The notes: generated by a model from the letters alone, not told the origin. Counted from the first letter of the stretch, positions 23,393 through 35,934 are shown. The stretch is DNA of 64,000 nt from Sequoia sempervirens (GCA_007258455.2 VDFB02047230.1:155017697-155081696), one strand, 5' to 3'. Made by a program: numbers and translations.

Positions 23393-26300
23393 ATGGAAAT
23401 GGCTTCCTCTTCCAGGCAAAATCTAACTCAACCAGAAAACGCCTTTGATGGGCTTGCACCTTCTTCTGAACCTAAATCTACAGAGCCCTGGGACATATTC
23501 ATTAACCATCGTGGCTGTGATGTGAAACACACATTAGCCACTACCATCTACAAAATATTTCATTCCATGGCATTGCATGTTTTTCTAGATAAGGATGCCC
23601 TTGAGGCTGGCGATTCTTTTCCTGCAGAGATACAACACGCCATAACTAGTGCTACCCTTCACTTCGCCATTTTTTCTCCCAACTATGCCCAATCCGCATG
23701 GTGTTTGGCTGAACTGTCTTTAATGCTCAATACTGGTAAAAGAGTCATTCCCATTTTCTATCATGTTGAGCCTTCAGATCTCAGATGGATTGATCAAGGA
23801 AAAGGAAAATATGCCCATGCATTCTTAGAGCATGGAAAGAAGGGCAGATACACACCAGAAATGCTTGGTGCGTGGAAAAAGGCACTCAACCACAGTTCAT
23901 TCCTACACGGCTACCAGGTCAACAATAAGGAGTATGTATTATTTTCTCTATTTCTTCGATAGTCAAGAGTTACATCTTTCCCATAGTTCTAGTCTGATGC
24001 CACAAGTACTTAAGCAATATAGTGTGTTATGTTTTGATTTTTATTTTGGGTTCAAACTTTTTAGGGAGGAAGCCATAGTTTTGAAGAATATTGTAAATTT
24101 TGCATTGAAAATCATGAAGAAAGCTCCATTATGGGTAGCCGAACATCCACTTGGATTGGATGAGTGGGTACAAGGCTTCGAATCAGTTGCAGGAGAAGAG
24201 GCAGCAAAAATCACGGGGATCGTGGGCATGGGAGGTAGTGGTAAAACCACATTGGCCAAAGAGCTCTTCAACAGGAACTCTTCCTCCTTTGAAAGATGCA
24301 GCTTTGTTTTCGACGTGCGAGATGCAGGTTCCAGAAATGCTTTGTGTGAGAAGCAGAAAAAGCTTCTGGCTGACCTCGGTGCCGATCATTCGCCGTTCGA
24401 CCATGTAGACGAAGGGAGGGTCTTTCTTGAAAATCACTTGAGGTCTCATCGGGCGCTCATCGTTTTGGATGACGTGGATCACATTGACCACCTGAATGCT
24501 TTGTTGCCAAATAAAGACAACCTTGGATCCCAAAGTCTGGTCATTGTAACAACCCGGGAATTGGGTGTCCTCATATCATGGGGCCTCTCCTGCATTTATA
24601 AGATGCCAAGACTTAACACATCACATGCCGAGCAGCTATTTTGCTGGCACGCTTTCTTGCAGCTCTCTCCACCCACTGGATTTGAAACTATGGTTCAAAA
24701 GTTCTTAAAGGCTTGCAACCGTTTGCCTCTGTCACTGAAGGTATTGGGTGCACAGTTATATGGCAGAAAGTCCATAGATTACTGGAAATCCCAATTAAAT
24801 AAAATCTTAAGAATACTGCCTGGTGAAATCAAACAAAGGCTACAAGTTAGCTACGATGCGCTCGATGAAGAAGAGAAAGAGATGTTCTTGGACGTAGCTT
24901 GTTTTCTCATCGGAAAAAAGAAACACACGGCTATATCAGTCTGGGAGGGATCGGGTTGGAGTGGTCTCCATGGTTTTGAAGCACTCGTGAATAAGTGTCT
25001 TGTGGAGCTGGTCGAAGAACCACACTCCGGTTTTGAATGGGTACAGGTCAAGCAGGAAATGTTCGAGGAGGAATATACAATAAGGATGCATGATCACCTC
25101 AGGGATATGGGAAGAGAGATTGCAAGTAGACAGTCACCAAATCGGCTTTGGTGTCTAAAGCAGATTGATGACATGAAGAAACATTTCAACGTGAGATTAA
25201 TATAAGCTGCCCCATTCTGCATTTTTGTTAGATTCGAATAATTAGATGAATAGAGGACTGATTTCTTATATTGCCTGTTTTTGTTAATCAATGATAAGTT
25301 ATATGCGTTAAAAACTAGTTCGTCTTTTTGTCTGTCTCTGCTTTCAGTGAGTTTGGTTGAAACATTCTGTATGTCTGATTTTTTTTATTCAGAAAAGAAA
25401 TTCGATTCGAGGGATACAACCTGCAGATACTTTTGTGGCGTTCAAAGAGTACACGCATCGGTTGCTGGGAAACACAAGCAGACGAAATAAACGCCTTAGA
25501 TTCTCATATGGATTACAAATTCTTTCCGTAGAAGGATACGAGTTTACGGAGGAATTAGCATCATTGTCAGAAGAACTTGTGTGGCTTCGCTGGGAACATT
25601 TTCCCCTAAGAAATCTTCCATCATGGCTCACATTAAAAAATCTAAGTGTTTTAGAGCTTTATGGAGCTGATGAGTTGGAAGAATTGTGGCAGGACAATGC
25701 AGATGTAAGTATTTTGGTTTCGTCGTTCAAGAAGATTTACTTCAAAACTTATTTTAAGTTCATGCTTTTCTCAAATGAATTGAATATAATAACGGTTGTT
25801 TGCAGCTTCCTTTGCAATTGAGAGAACTTATTTTAAGCAAATGCCCAAAATTGCAATGGCTTCCAAGCTCAATAAAACATCTTCAAAACCTGAAAAGGCT
25901 CGTCGTTTCCTTTGATCTTAGTTTTTCAGATGAGTTCTATGGCCTCCAATCACTACCTGATGGTTTTGGCAATTTAACAAGCTTGAAGTTTATAGAAATG
26001 TGTAGTTGCGAGCAGTTGAGCATGTTGTGTGATTCTTTCAGTCAGCTGATACACCTGGAATATCTAGATTTATCAGATTGTGAAATGCTATCATCACTAC
26101 CTGATGATTTTGGCAATTTAACAAGCTTGAAAATTTTAAGGCTGGAGTCTTGCCTGCAGTTGAGCATGTTGCCTAACTCTTTCAGTCAGCTGATACACCT
26201 GGAATATCTAGATTTATCAGATTGTGAAATGCTATCATCACTACCTGATGATTTTGGCAATTTAACAAGCTTGAAATTTTTAGGTCTGGACGTTTGCAAG

Positions 26301-27564
26301 CAGTTGAGCATGTTGCCTGCTTCTTTCAGTGAGCTGATACACCTGGAATTTCTAGATTTATCATTTTGTGAAATGCTATCATCACTACCTGATGGTTTTG
26401 GCAATTTAACAAGCTTGAGGATAATACATGTGGGTTGCAGGCAGTTGAGCATGTTGCCTGCTTCTTTCAGTGAGCTGATACACCTGGAATTTCTAGATTT
26501 ATCATTTTGTGCAATGCTATCATCACTACCTGATGGTTTTGGCAATTTAACAAGCTTGAGGGAGATGTTTCTCTTCAACTGTAAAATGCTATCTTCACTA
26601 CCGGAGAGTACGCTACCAGTGTCGCTCAAATTTCTAGAAATAATGGAATGCTATTTGCTGAAGAACATCAGGTGTATTAGTGATCTGATAAACCTTGAGA
26701 GTCTGTCTATAGATAAGTGTGTGCAGATATCTTCACTACCGGAGAGTACGCTACCAGTGTCGCTCAAATTTCTACAAATTTATGGTTGCGATTTACTGAA
26801 GAACATCAGGTGTATTAGTGATCTGATAAACCTTGAGAGTCTGTCTATAAATAACTGTGTGCAGATAGAAGAACTCCCAAGCTTTGCAGATTTGGCTTCG
26901 CTGAACAATTTTTGTATGAGTAATTGCCCCAAAGCTGAGAAAATAGAAGGTTTGGAACACGCCAAGTCATTGGAGCTTCTGAAATTGTATACACACTGGA
27001 AGGTCCCAGGTATACAGAGTTTAGAGATGTTGGAACGATTGGAATACCTAGAGCTGAAATGCGACACAATATCAGCTCTAAAACCTTGTATTCAGTCTCT
27101 AAAGGGGAAGGTATTAAAACCATTTACGAATTCAAAAGTTTTTGGTATTATCTAAATGTTAGAAGTTTATGACTGAATGTTATGTGAACAAATACGATTT
27201 GTAGGAATGTCCAAGAAGGATGCTGATACAAGGTAGCGTTACCGGTTCGGTGGAGGCAATTGTAAAGTCTTTGGAGTTCCCTGATCTTGCCATCACGGAG
27301 ATGGACAAGCTGCCCGATGAATACAAGATTCCATGTGCGAAACATTTAGATGCTTTTTTGTGTTACGTGGAGGGGAATGACGAGGAGGAGGTACGTGTAT
27401 ACTATGGTTGGGACTTTCCCCATTCCTGTGACTTTCCCGACGATGACTTTCCCGACGATGACTTTTCCGACGATGACTTTCCGCGAGGTAAAGCAAGAGT
27501 AATGCGGGGCAAAAGAGAAAGAGTTGCCGAGATGTTTTATCAAATATTGGAACTTCTGGAATAG
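23393..27564 (+). CDS. TIR-NBS-LRR (TNL) disease-resistance protein, five exons
   Basis: An intracellular immune receptor that senses pathogen effectors; TIR domains of this class can act as NADases. Splice model: exons 23393-23931, 24065-25190, 25393-25704, 25806-27110, 27205-27564, all with GT..AG introns and frame kept, giving 1213 residues. TIR spans residues 32-172 with WDIFINHRG and WCLAEL, whose Glu107 fits the catalytic position. NB-ARC follows: P-loop GMGGSGKTT (234-242), kinase-2 LIVLDDVD (near 313), NRLPLSL (near 398) and MHD (521-523), so the nucleotide-binding motifs are complete. LRRs run from about 560 to 1090. The 119-residue exon 5 is a C-terminal tail with DFPDD repeats. The first of two close ATGs (23393, 23399) was taken. 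No stop or frameshift interrupts the model, and I expect it to be functional. Exon limits were found by eye only. Confidence 0.88.
26000..26570 (+). repeat. Tandem LRR doublets in the TNL gene, 144-bp period
   Basis: Four near-identical units of 48 residues (two LRRs each). The landmark TGATACACCTGGAAT starts at 26047, 26191, 26335 and 26476, i.e. periods of 144, 144 and 141 bp; the last is one codon shorter. Unit cores read LIHLE-LDLS-C-MLSSLPD-FGNLTSL. The high nucleotide identity points to recent unequal exchange in the ligand-sensing part of the receptor. Confidence 0.95.
26592..26867 (+). repeat. Second intragenic LRR duplication, 138-bp period
   Basis: Two copies of a 46-codon unit beginning TCTTCACTACCGGAGAGTAC (26592 and 26730) and including ISDLINLESLSI. 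It is adjacent to, but different in sequence and period from, the 144-bp array, so the LRR region grew by at least two separate events. Confidence 0.93.
27430..27483 (+). repeat. 15-bp acidic minisatellite in TNL exon 5
   Basis: GACTTTCCCGACGAT is repeated three times with one change, followed by a partial fourth unit. It encodes DFPDD repeats at about residues 1170-1187. It is in frame, so gain or loss of units keeps the protein open. Confidence 0.92.
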
Positions 27565-28600
27565 TTGGCAGCTACACAAATGCATACCTGGCATTGCCTT
27601 GTAAAATGGCAGGTTTTTTGTTTGTTCTGTTTTGTTTTAGTTTACCCTAACAGCTACAAAAATAATTGTAGTATTTGAAGATAAGTTAGTAGTGGGTGTT
27701 TATTTGTTAATTTTATTTTTCTTTGTTTTATATATTTTTGTTTGATATTATAATTTGAGTTTATATAAATTTAGATTCTGATTTTAGTTTCTTTGTAATA
27801 ATTTCTTGACAAATATAATGATCAACATATATGATTATTTTAGGTATTTATAAAATATTATTTTTATATGTAATTGTTGTATTTAATTTTCTTTTCTTTT
27901 ATAAATTGTTTTATTTTAGTTGATTTATTTATAGGTATTTTATTGTGTGATTCAAATTATTATAGAGCAATGTAAATATTTAATCTTTTGCTAATAATCT
28001 ATAAGTGATTTTAGAGAATATAATACAATTTTTGTTAATGAGATGCTCAATCCCCTTTTTAAAGTAGTTTTGTCATACCATCATCTCCCTCACTTTTCTA
28101 ATTTTTGGCTCTCAATTGCATGCACCCATAAATCTTTTATAAACTTACATTTGTATTGTTTCTAAAAAATAATTTTAAAAAATCATTTTTTTTTCTCATT
28201 TAGATTTTAATGTTAGACTATTTGTGAATCTCCTTCACCACTATATATGTCTATGCTAGTTGTTATCAGATTGGCCATGATAAGTCAAAAGCATAGGTAA
28301 TAGGTAGAAAATTTAGGCATTAAGTTGAAACTATTAAATTGTTTAAATTATTTTTTGTGAAATAAAGTTTGAAAAAAAATATTAAAAATTCAAATAAGGC
28401 CACACTATATAATATCAAAAGAAACATAAGTCAAGATGGAAATAGAAATAACAAACAAAGAAGAAATCAAGAATTTTGATCAAAGTTATAATGATCAAAT
28501 TTAACATCTATGATCTATATTCTTAAGGAATTGCCTCTCATGAAAGAGCCTCAAATGGATTTTCCAAGTTAGATTACAAAACTCTTGATTCAAAGTACAT
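27565..28600 (+). other. TNL 3' flank and AT-rich spacer
   Basis: The stretch after the TNL stop is T-rich and would hold the 3' UTR; no unambiguous poly-A signal stands out. The rest is AT-rich with no recognisable gene. Confidence 0.5.
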
Positions 28601-28628
28601 AAGCTTTTAGAAATCTCTGTCATGCCCC

Positions 28629-29006
28629 TTAGGTTGGCATGAATTGAAGGGTAGTTGCTTGGTCTTCAAGAATATGTCTCCAACAATCATCATCCACACC
28701 CAATTGAAAGGGGATGCTATTATCACTATCTAGAAGCTCTTGAATGGAGGAGGATAACTCATGTAAGTGTAATGTCTCCTCCCCCATTTGTTGAGTATGG
28801 GTATTGCCCAATTCTGGCAAGTTGTGGAGAATGGACATAAGATCATGAGAGGACTTTTCATGATCATGACTCATCAAAGCACACTTGGTGGCATCCAAGT
28901 TTATGCTCATGGTAAGCCAAATTAACTTGAAGGCCTTAGTGAGGATTTTAGAGGACATTGAGTAAATACAGGTAGCATTCCTTTTGCCTTTAGAGCCAAA
29001 AGCCAT
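28629..29006 (-). CDS. Hypothetical 125-residue ORF
   Basis: An open minus-strand frame with ATG and stop, rich in Ser, His and Leu, and with a DDDCW motif near its C-terminus. I recognise no family. It lies just downstream, in the same direction, of the integrase end of the gypsy relic (29674-30400), so it may be leftover retroelement 3' sequence. It is longer than most chance ORFs around it, which is the only reason to list it. Confidence 0.2.
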   Translation of the reverse strand: MAFGSKGKRNATCIYSMSSKILTKAFKLIWLTMSINLDATKCALMSHDHEKSSHDLMSILHNLPELGNTHTQQMGEETLHLHELSSSIQELLDSDNSIPFQLGVDDDCWRHILEDQATTLQFMPT

Positions 29007-29673
29007 GTGAACAACTCAATTAACCTTAGCATAACAAAAAAAATATCTTGAGAGGCTACCCTCAAATTTAATATTGAAATCCTCGTATGTACCCATTTCC
29101 CCTAAAACAACATAAGCAACATTCACGAACTCAAGTAGTTTAGGAAAAGATGAGGCTCTTAGGATTAAGATCACATTTACCTTGCAATCCTACATGTATG
29201 TTATGTATCCGCAACACTCTTGGAAGGTGTACTTAGAAATTTAAGGCATAATTGGAGAAATAATCTATAGTTTAGATTCTCCTAGAATCTTGCTATAAGT
29301 TAACATATGCATTCATGAGGGAGGTGGAGTACAATGTTGGTAGTTGAGATTGTCTTTGGATTGATTTATGCTTTTTTATCTTTCTTAGGAAGTAGAGGAA
29401 GAAGTTAAGGATCTTATCATAATGGATGGGACCCACATGAGTTAGTGGATTCTAAAATGGAGTGATAGAATGAAGATTGAGCCATTGGGGATTTATGGGT
29501 CAAAAATTCCTTTGGAGTTATGTTTTCTATTTTGTGACTTATTGATTGAGCCCATGTGATTTCCAAGTGAAGTCATTGAATTATTTACTATTATTGAAAG
29601 ATGATCTTAAAGGTGGGAATGGGGTTTTCAAATGATACTATGGTTTTGGTATCTATTGTTTTGGTGAAACCAT

Positions 29674-30400
29674 TTATGTTTTTGGCCTATCTCTTTGCTT
29701 ATATATTGGAGGTGTGCATATGCAATTTAGGGATATGTGTAATGATGGGAGTTCAACTTTAATCATCAAGATGAATTCAATGCTAAAGACATGGGAATAT
29801 GGGTTGGTGCTCATAGGTGTGTGAATGTTGGTGTAGTCTACCCAAAGGGCAGGATTGAGGTGAAGGTGTGAGTCATGATCAATGCCATTGACAATTTTAT
29901 TAAAGGTTTTTAGCAAGGTTTTATTAGTTTCCTTGATTAGCTATTACCTTGAGGTTAGTAGGGGGTGGAACAATGATCTTGGATGTGAAAATGTTCATAT
30001 AGGTTGTGAACTTCATGGTTCTTAAATGGTTTTCCATTATTAGTGATAATGGTGAATGAGATACCATAACGAAAAATAGTTTGGCAACAAATGAACTTGG
30101 ATATTTGGGTCCGAATAGTAAATGTGAGGGGAAGGATTCAACCCACTTTATAGAATACTCAATGGCAATAATAATGAATATATGGCCATTGGAGGATGAA
30201 GGGTAAATCTTGTCAACTAATTTGAGGCCCCATTGTGAAAAGGGCCAATGGTTAGTAATAGTTTGCAATGCTTGAGAAGGTTTGTGGATGAGATCTCCAA
30301 GATGTTTACATAAAAGGCACCATTTGATATATTGACATGCATATTGCTCTATTGTAGGCCAATAATATCCTATTTGGAGAATCTTTTCATCCAATACCAA
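29674..30400 (-). pseudogene. Gypsy integrase remnant
   Basis: Two overlapping open pieces, 29924-30400 and 29674-29916 (minus), carry the zinc-binding CXXC part (WCLLCK), the catalytic-core entry WGLKLVDKIYP..GH.FIIIAIEY..KWVE and a C-terminal block NPYSHVFSIEFILMIKVELPSL that corresponds to the PYSLVYG.EA motif downstream of the core. A frame break near 29920 separates them. It would have joined element cDNA to the genome. Confidence 0.85.
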
Positions 30401-31299
30401 ACTAGTTCATGTGCCCCACAATACTATATTGTACCTCTTATAATGTGAGATTTGTTTCCATCATGTTTAAAAATCACACTAAGGAACCATTATTATCTCA
30501 ATGATAAGCTGTATCTCCAAGGAGGGTGTAATGAGATGCATGCTAAATAAAATATTTATGAACTGGTTATGGGTGAGGTTAGATGGTAATGGCTTGATCA
30601 TGAATATAGGTGTTTATATAATGGTACCAAGGAGATTCAAGACCGATACTTTTGCATCCTAGCTTGGAATTAGGTGCATCATATGTTATGGTTAGGAGTT
30701 ATTATATGAGAAACTCACATCTTTTACTATCTTGTGGCATTTATAACAAAGATCTTATGATGACCATGACATTTGCAATTTTTTATTAGGGCAAGAAAAT
30801 TCCTCAAACTGGATATGCATGAAGTACTATTTGAAGCTATCTACCATGCAATTGTAAGGGAGGAGATTTTCATCTTTTATTTAGTAATCCTTATTAACCT
30901 ACTTGATTATGAGCCAAGAATCTCCATAGACTTGTAGTTGTGTGATATTCCATTTAATGTTCATTTTTAGTCTTGTTATCAAGGCCTCATTGTTTTCCAT
31001 GTTATTGGTGCATGGGAATGCTAGGATGAAAGCCCTTGGTATGAAGTCACCTTATGAGATAACAAAGATATGCTTGATCTAGGATTATAGTATGTATATG
31101 ACCAGTCAACGTAAAGCTTCTGTAGTGGTGTATCCTGGACCATGAAGGAAGACTCATTAGGAAAATATACTATCAAATGATGTGTATCTATTAGGGTAGC
31201 CTTTGCTAATTGATTTGAAACAACCTACCTTTTGGTGGATCCTTTATTCACATATTCAATGTCAAATTCACTAAGGATCATGACCCACTTAGTCATTCT

Positions 31300-31620
31300 C
31301 CCTATAAGAGATTCTTTTAATAGAAAGTACTTGAGTGGATCAACCTTGGAAATGTGCTTGGTTTGATGATTAAGTATATAATATTGTAGCTTTTTTGAAT
31401 TGATTTAACAATGGCTAGACATGCTTTCTCCATGAAAGTGTAGCTAAGTTCATAGCCAACCAAAGTGCAATTGATGCGGTATATGGCCCTTTCCTTTCCA
31501 TTTCCATCACGATGTGCTAGAAGTGTCTCTAATTCTATTGATGTTGTGGAGATATATAATACTAAGGGATTTCCTAGAATAGGATGCATAAGCATAGGTA
31601 GTGATCATATATATTCTTTG
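31300..31620 (-). pseudogene. Gypsy RNase H remnant
   Basis: The minus-strand frame 31317-31595 contains PLVLYISTTSIELETLLAHRD, then RAIYRIN.TLVGYEL.YT..EKACLA, a standard gypsy RNase H signature with its conserved Glu. It follows the RT block directly, as expected in gypsy pol. Confidence 0.85.
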
Positions 31621-31689
31621 ATTTGATCAAAATTTTGTTAACAAGCATGGCCCCACTGGATGGCTATGTTCTTGTAGATTAGGTGAGAA

Positions 31690-32480
31690 AATAATTGACA
31701 CTTGTTTGCAAGCTAAGAAATAAATCAAGTCAAATTTCCTAAGATCTTTCTTTGAAGGCTACATAGTTTCTTGATTAGTCTTAGGTGGAGGCACTTTTTT
31801 AGGGCTCTTACCTATGCTAGAACAAACTCTATTCCTCTTTGTGATACAATGAACCCCAATAACTTCCCTAAAGTAACATCAAATACACACTTCTTTGGAT
31901 TAAGACATACTTGATATTGAGCTAAGTGATCAAAGATACACTCGAGGACTTGAGGATGATCTTCCTATCTTAGATTTACCTAGGAGCTAATCCTCATAAT
32001 CATCCATGATGATGTGAAGGAGATTATTAAATATGATTGTCATAGCTCTTTGATATTTAGCTCTTATGTTTTTGAGACCAAAGGGCATAACTTGGTAGCA
32101 AAAGGTTCCCCATTGTGTGATGAAAGCTTTCTTATGTTGGTCCTCTATGGATATATGGATATGATTATATCCTAAAAATTGTCCATAATGGATAACATTG
32201 CATGTCTACTTGTAAGATCTACAATGGTGTCGATATTAGACAATGAGAAGTCATCCTTTGGGTAAGCTTTATTAAGGTCTCTAAAGTCGATGCAAATACA
32301 AATGCCCCTAGTGACTTTGGAAACTTGCATAATGTTAGATACCCATTTTGGATAATTTATTAGATAGATGAAGCCTACTCAATATTTTTTTTGTAGCTCT
32401 AATTTAACCAAGAGGGTGATTTGGTGGTGCATCTTCCTTAGTTTTTGCATAACATGCTTTGCATTAGGGTGTACCCCTAG
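31690..32480 (-). pseudogene. Gypsy reverse transcriptase remnant
   Basis: On the minus strand, CIDFRDLNKAYPKDDFSL lies near 32300-32240, MPFGLKN..AKYQRAMT near 32080-32040, and a decayed YVDD box reads MDDYED near 32005. Frame changes and stops occur between these blocks. The loss of the catalytic box alone would kill it. Confidence 0.85.
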
Positions 32481-33689
32481 ATGATGGACCACCAAAGATG
32501 GATCTAATCCAAGCATGAACTAACATAGGACAATGCAAAGTCTCATATGCCTTATGTAGGATAGTTAAGATAGTTTGATATTGTATAGATGAGAGGGCTT
32601 GACTACCTTGTATGTAATTTTTAATTCTGCATTTGTGTCGAAATCGAATTTTAGTGTTTCTTCAATCACAATTGTAGATATTTCTAGTCCTTATGGATCC
32701 ATTAGGGGGAGTTTGATTTCCTCATCTTCTAGTGTCTCGGAGAGGTTTTCACCAGAAGATACATCCTATTTTTTACTTTCTATAGATTTGATGGTGCCTC
32801 AAAGAGGTTTTCACTAGGGGACCTTTTGTTTCTTTTTTAACTTTTCATTTTGTAACTAAGGAACTCATCTTCCCCAAGATATGGATCAATTCATAAAAAA
32901 ATATTGAATTATGATCACCTAGAGGTAAGGTGTCAAAAAGTCCCATTAACTCGATGAAGCCTTCATCATTTTGGAACACATTGAGATATATGGAGCCTTG
33001 TTGGTCCTAATCTGTAAGTTCAATGTAATAGAGTGGAAGGTCAATGGTATAGATTGTGTTATCGATCAAGATTGGGGATACATCCAAGTCATCAAACAAG
33101 GCTATAATGATTCCATTATCAACAATATTATTCACAATGTCGGAAGTAGTCTATCGTCATTGTTGGGGGGCATTTGATGGTTTTGTGGGTTGTGTTTGTG
33201 GAGGTATGTACCCAAGACATTTTTCATAGGAGTTAATTGGAGGATTGATTGGATGTAGAGTTCCTTGTTCATTAATTCCCAATATATTTCCCTTGTAATG
33301 CCTATTTTGACTAATATGAAAAGGGATATGATATTCTTTCCATACATGGTCAAGAAGATTATTATTTGTATTAGATTAATCCTTGTACTTGTAACCAAGT
33401 ATTAACATCTTGGTCAAGTTCTTCTAGTGTGCATGGGGACGAAAGGATAGTGGATCCACATTCTTTGGTATTGGGTGCTTTTTTGTTCTCTCGTTGGGTG
33501 GGCCAACCATATGAGCAAGCAGAGAGAGGCATTACGCCAATGTGAAAGGCATCTTACAACTCATATTCTCTCCAACCTTTGTTAGTGATCATGAATTTGG
33601 GGAATATGCGAATGGGGATGGGAGATGAGGTGGATGAAGATGATAATGTATTTGGATCGATGTAAGATGAAGCTTTAGTTGTGCTAGAA

Positions 33690-34143
33690 GTCACAACATT
33701 AGTCCTTGGGAAATGATGAAATTGTTGATAAGATGTTTCCATAGCTTGATAGTACCCCAAGAGATAGGAATTGGTATAGATAGTAACTCCAATGTCGTTG
33801 TGAGAGAATTTAACACATTGGTGATAAATCGATTGAATGACTTGCATAGTGTGAGCCATGGGTGGCCGAGGAGGAGGTTATATGGGAGGTCAGGATCACT
33901 AACATTCCATGTAGTATATTGCAATGCCAAACCACTTGTATAGGAAGAAATATAGTGCCCTTAGATTCCCATTCTGCATTATCATATGCTTTAATGGTGA
34001 TTACTTGAGATTTTAAGTCCACAACAAAGTATCCCAACTATTTATTGAATTTTAAAGTATATGGATTTAAGGTAGATCCATTATCAAGTAGAACTCACTT
34101 AACCTTGTTTTTAGCTATAAGAACTTAAATATGTAAGGTTTTA
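33690..34143 (-). pseudogene. Gypsy aspartic protease remnant, interrupted
   Basis: The minus strand shows LLDNGSTLNPYTLKFI (active-site type D-x-G-S/T) near 34100-34050 and, after it, PYNLLLGHPWL near 33880. The piece is cut at 34143 by the TIR element; the frame continues on the far side of the insertion from 35243 with NLTYL/PSIDPSC-like sequence. Confidence 0.75.
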
Positions 34144-34147
34144 TTAC

Positions 34148-35238
34148 GGGTAAAAGCACAATAGTGTTTCACATTTTTGGCCAAATTTATGGTTTTGAGC
34201 AAACAATTTTCGACCGGAAGACATTAGGCCGAGTTACTTTCAGCCGAAACATTGTGGCGCCGATGTGGCAGACACATTTTCGATCGAGAGGGTTTTAGCC
34301 GAAACCCTCTCGGCTAAATATGGATGGCCAAAAACATGGAAAAAGTGAGCAGATCAGGTATTTATGGCTTGGAAATATCAAGACGTTTTTGGCCAACAGT
34401 GTTTTGGCTGAAACTTTCTCGTCCAAAACCCTCTCGGCTGAGAATGTCTAGTTGGCATCCTACATGGCAGCCAACTCATCATTTTTCAGAAATTTTGGAA
34501 ACATTCAACTTTGGCAGAGTAATTCTCTAGTTAGAATGACCTTTCTGCAAAAAATAAAAATACCCTTTTGTAGAGCTTGGAGTGAAGAATCCAAATATCT
34601 AATTTTTTTAATATTTTTATTAGTTTTAATATATTTTATTTTTAAAATAATGCAAGTAGGTTTTAAAAATAAAAAAAGAGGTTGATTACAAATAAAAAAA
34701 AAGATAGTAAAACTTATTAATTTTTTTAAAATCTTATATGGGGCAAAAGAAGAGAGTCTTCTTCAAAAGGGTATATATTTTTTTTAAAATGATTTAAAAA
34801 ATTGAAAATAGTTGATGGTCCATGAAAACTGTCAAATTCTAACATGTTTGACTTTGAAATGTTATTACGAGAAAAATATACATCCAATTTGAATTTTTTT
34901 TCCATGCACAAGATATTGAAGTTACCTATTTGGAAAAAAGAAAAAGGGAGAAATGAAGTTTTTTTCAATTTGTTTCTTGACGGTCCGTGAAGTCACTCTT
35001 TTCTAAAATTTTCAGCATTCCAAAATTTGTCCTTAAATTGATAAAAACATAATGAAAACATTTTTTTTTAATTTAAAAATTACAGGAATAAACTACATCA
35101 AAAGTTCTACATTTCATTAGTTTACACCATTTTGAAATTCAAAACATAAAGACCACTTTTATGTGGTCGAAGTTCAGAATTTTTGTTGTTGTTGGCCGAT
35201 TCCTTTATAAAGTGTGACACAGGTTTGTGCTTTTACCC
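34148..35238. mobile_element. TIR DNA transposon, non-autonomous, 1091 bp
   Basis: The left end is GGGTAAAAGCACAA and the right end is its inverse, TTGTGCTTTTACCC; similarity of the ends goes on for over 30 bp (TCACA, then GGCC). A 4-bp duplication TTAC flanks it (34144-34147, 35239-35242). It splits a gypsy protease region, proving insertion. No transposase frame is present. A GGCCGA/TCGGC-rich block with repeated AACCCTCTCGGCT (34302 and 34429) lies in the left third. Confidence 0.85.
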
Positions 35239-35934
35239 TTACAAGATGGGTCAATAGATGGCATGCCAATTTGACTAAAGGAAAGTTGATAAGTAGTTAA
35301 GAGGTGGTCTACAATTTCCTAGAATTTCTCAAGGTCAATATCATTTGTAACTCGTGACTATTGAAATGCTTTGGCCAATATATCTTTATGGATGGGGGAT
35401 GTTTTGAGAAGTTCTAAGATGGATATTTGTACTAGAGTCTTACAAGATGTTCTAAGAGATTATATTGGAAACTTTGCAAGGTGGATGAGGTGGATGGTCC
35501 ATGGATGGTAACCCTACCATGTCTAGGGGTGACAACACATTTAGGATCTTTGTCTTTGATTTTGATAGAAGAAACATGTGAAGGGCTACGGGAGATACAT
35601 CACACAATATTATCATAGTTGTAAGGGTTTTTACTATGTTGATGTTATTAGTACTATTATTCTAGGATTTACCTTGGTTGGGGGAAGTGGAGGTAGACGT
35701 ATTGCCTTGGGTATTCTTTGGGAGTGGGTTTTGATAGAGTCCTAGTTGATCATTTGGTGAGGAGGATAAAGTTCCCTCAATCTCTATGTCTCCATGATCA
35801 ATGATATCTCAAGTGACTAGTTTTTGAGATATATGAAGAAATTGGTAAAACCTGGGGTTTTGTCTGAAAACTGACAGATCTGCAACAAAAAGTCAATAAA
35901 ACCTACAAAAGGCAAGCTAGATCAAAGGATTCAT

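Noticed and set aside
26186..26629. Minus-strand ORF of 147 codons opposite the TNL LRRs
   Set aside because: Its repeats are the antisense reading of the 144-bp LRR array; the sense frame has clear LRR motifs and splice structure.
27293..27594. Minus-strand ORFs with RRESH or GKVIV repeats
   Set aside because: Antisense shadows of the acidic minisatellite in TNL exon 5.
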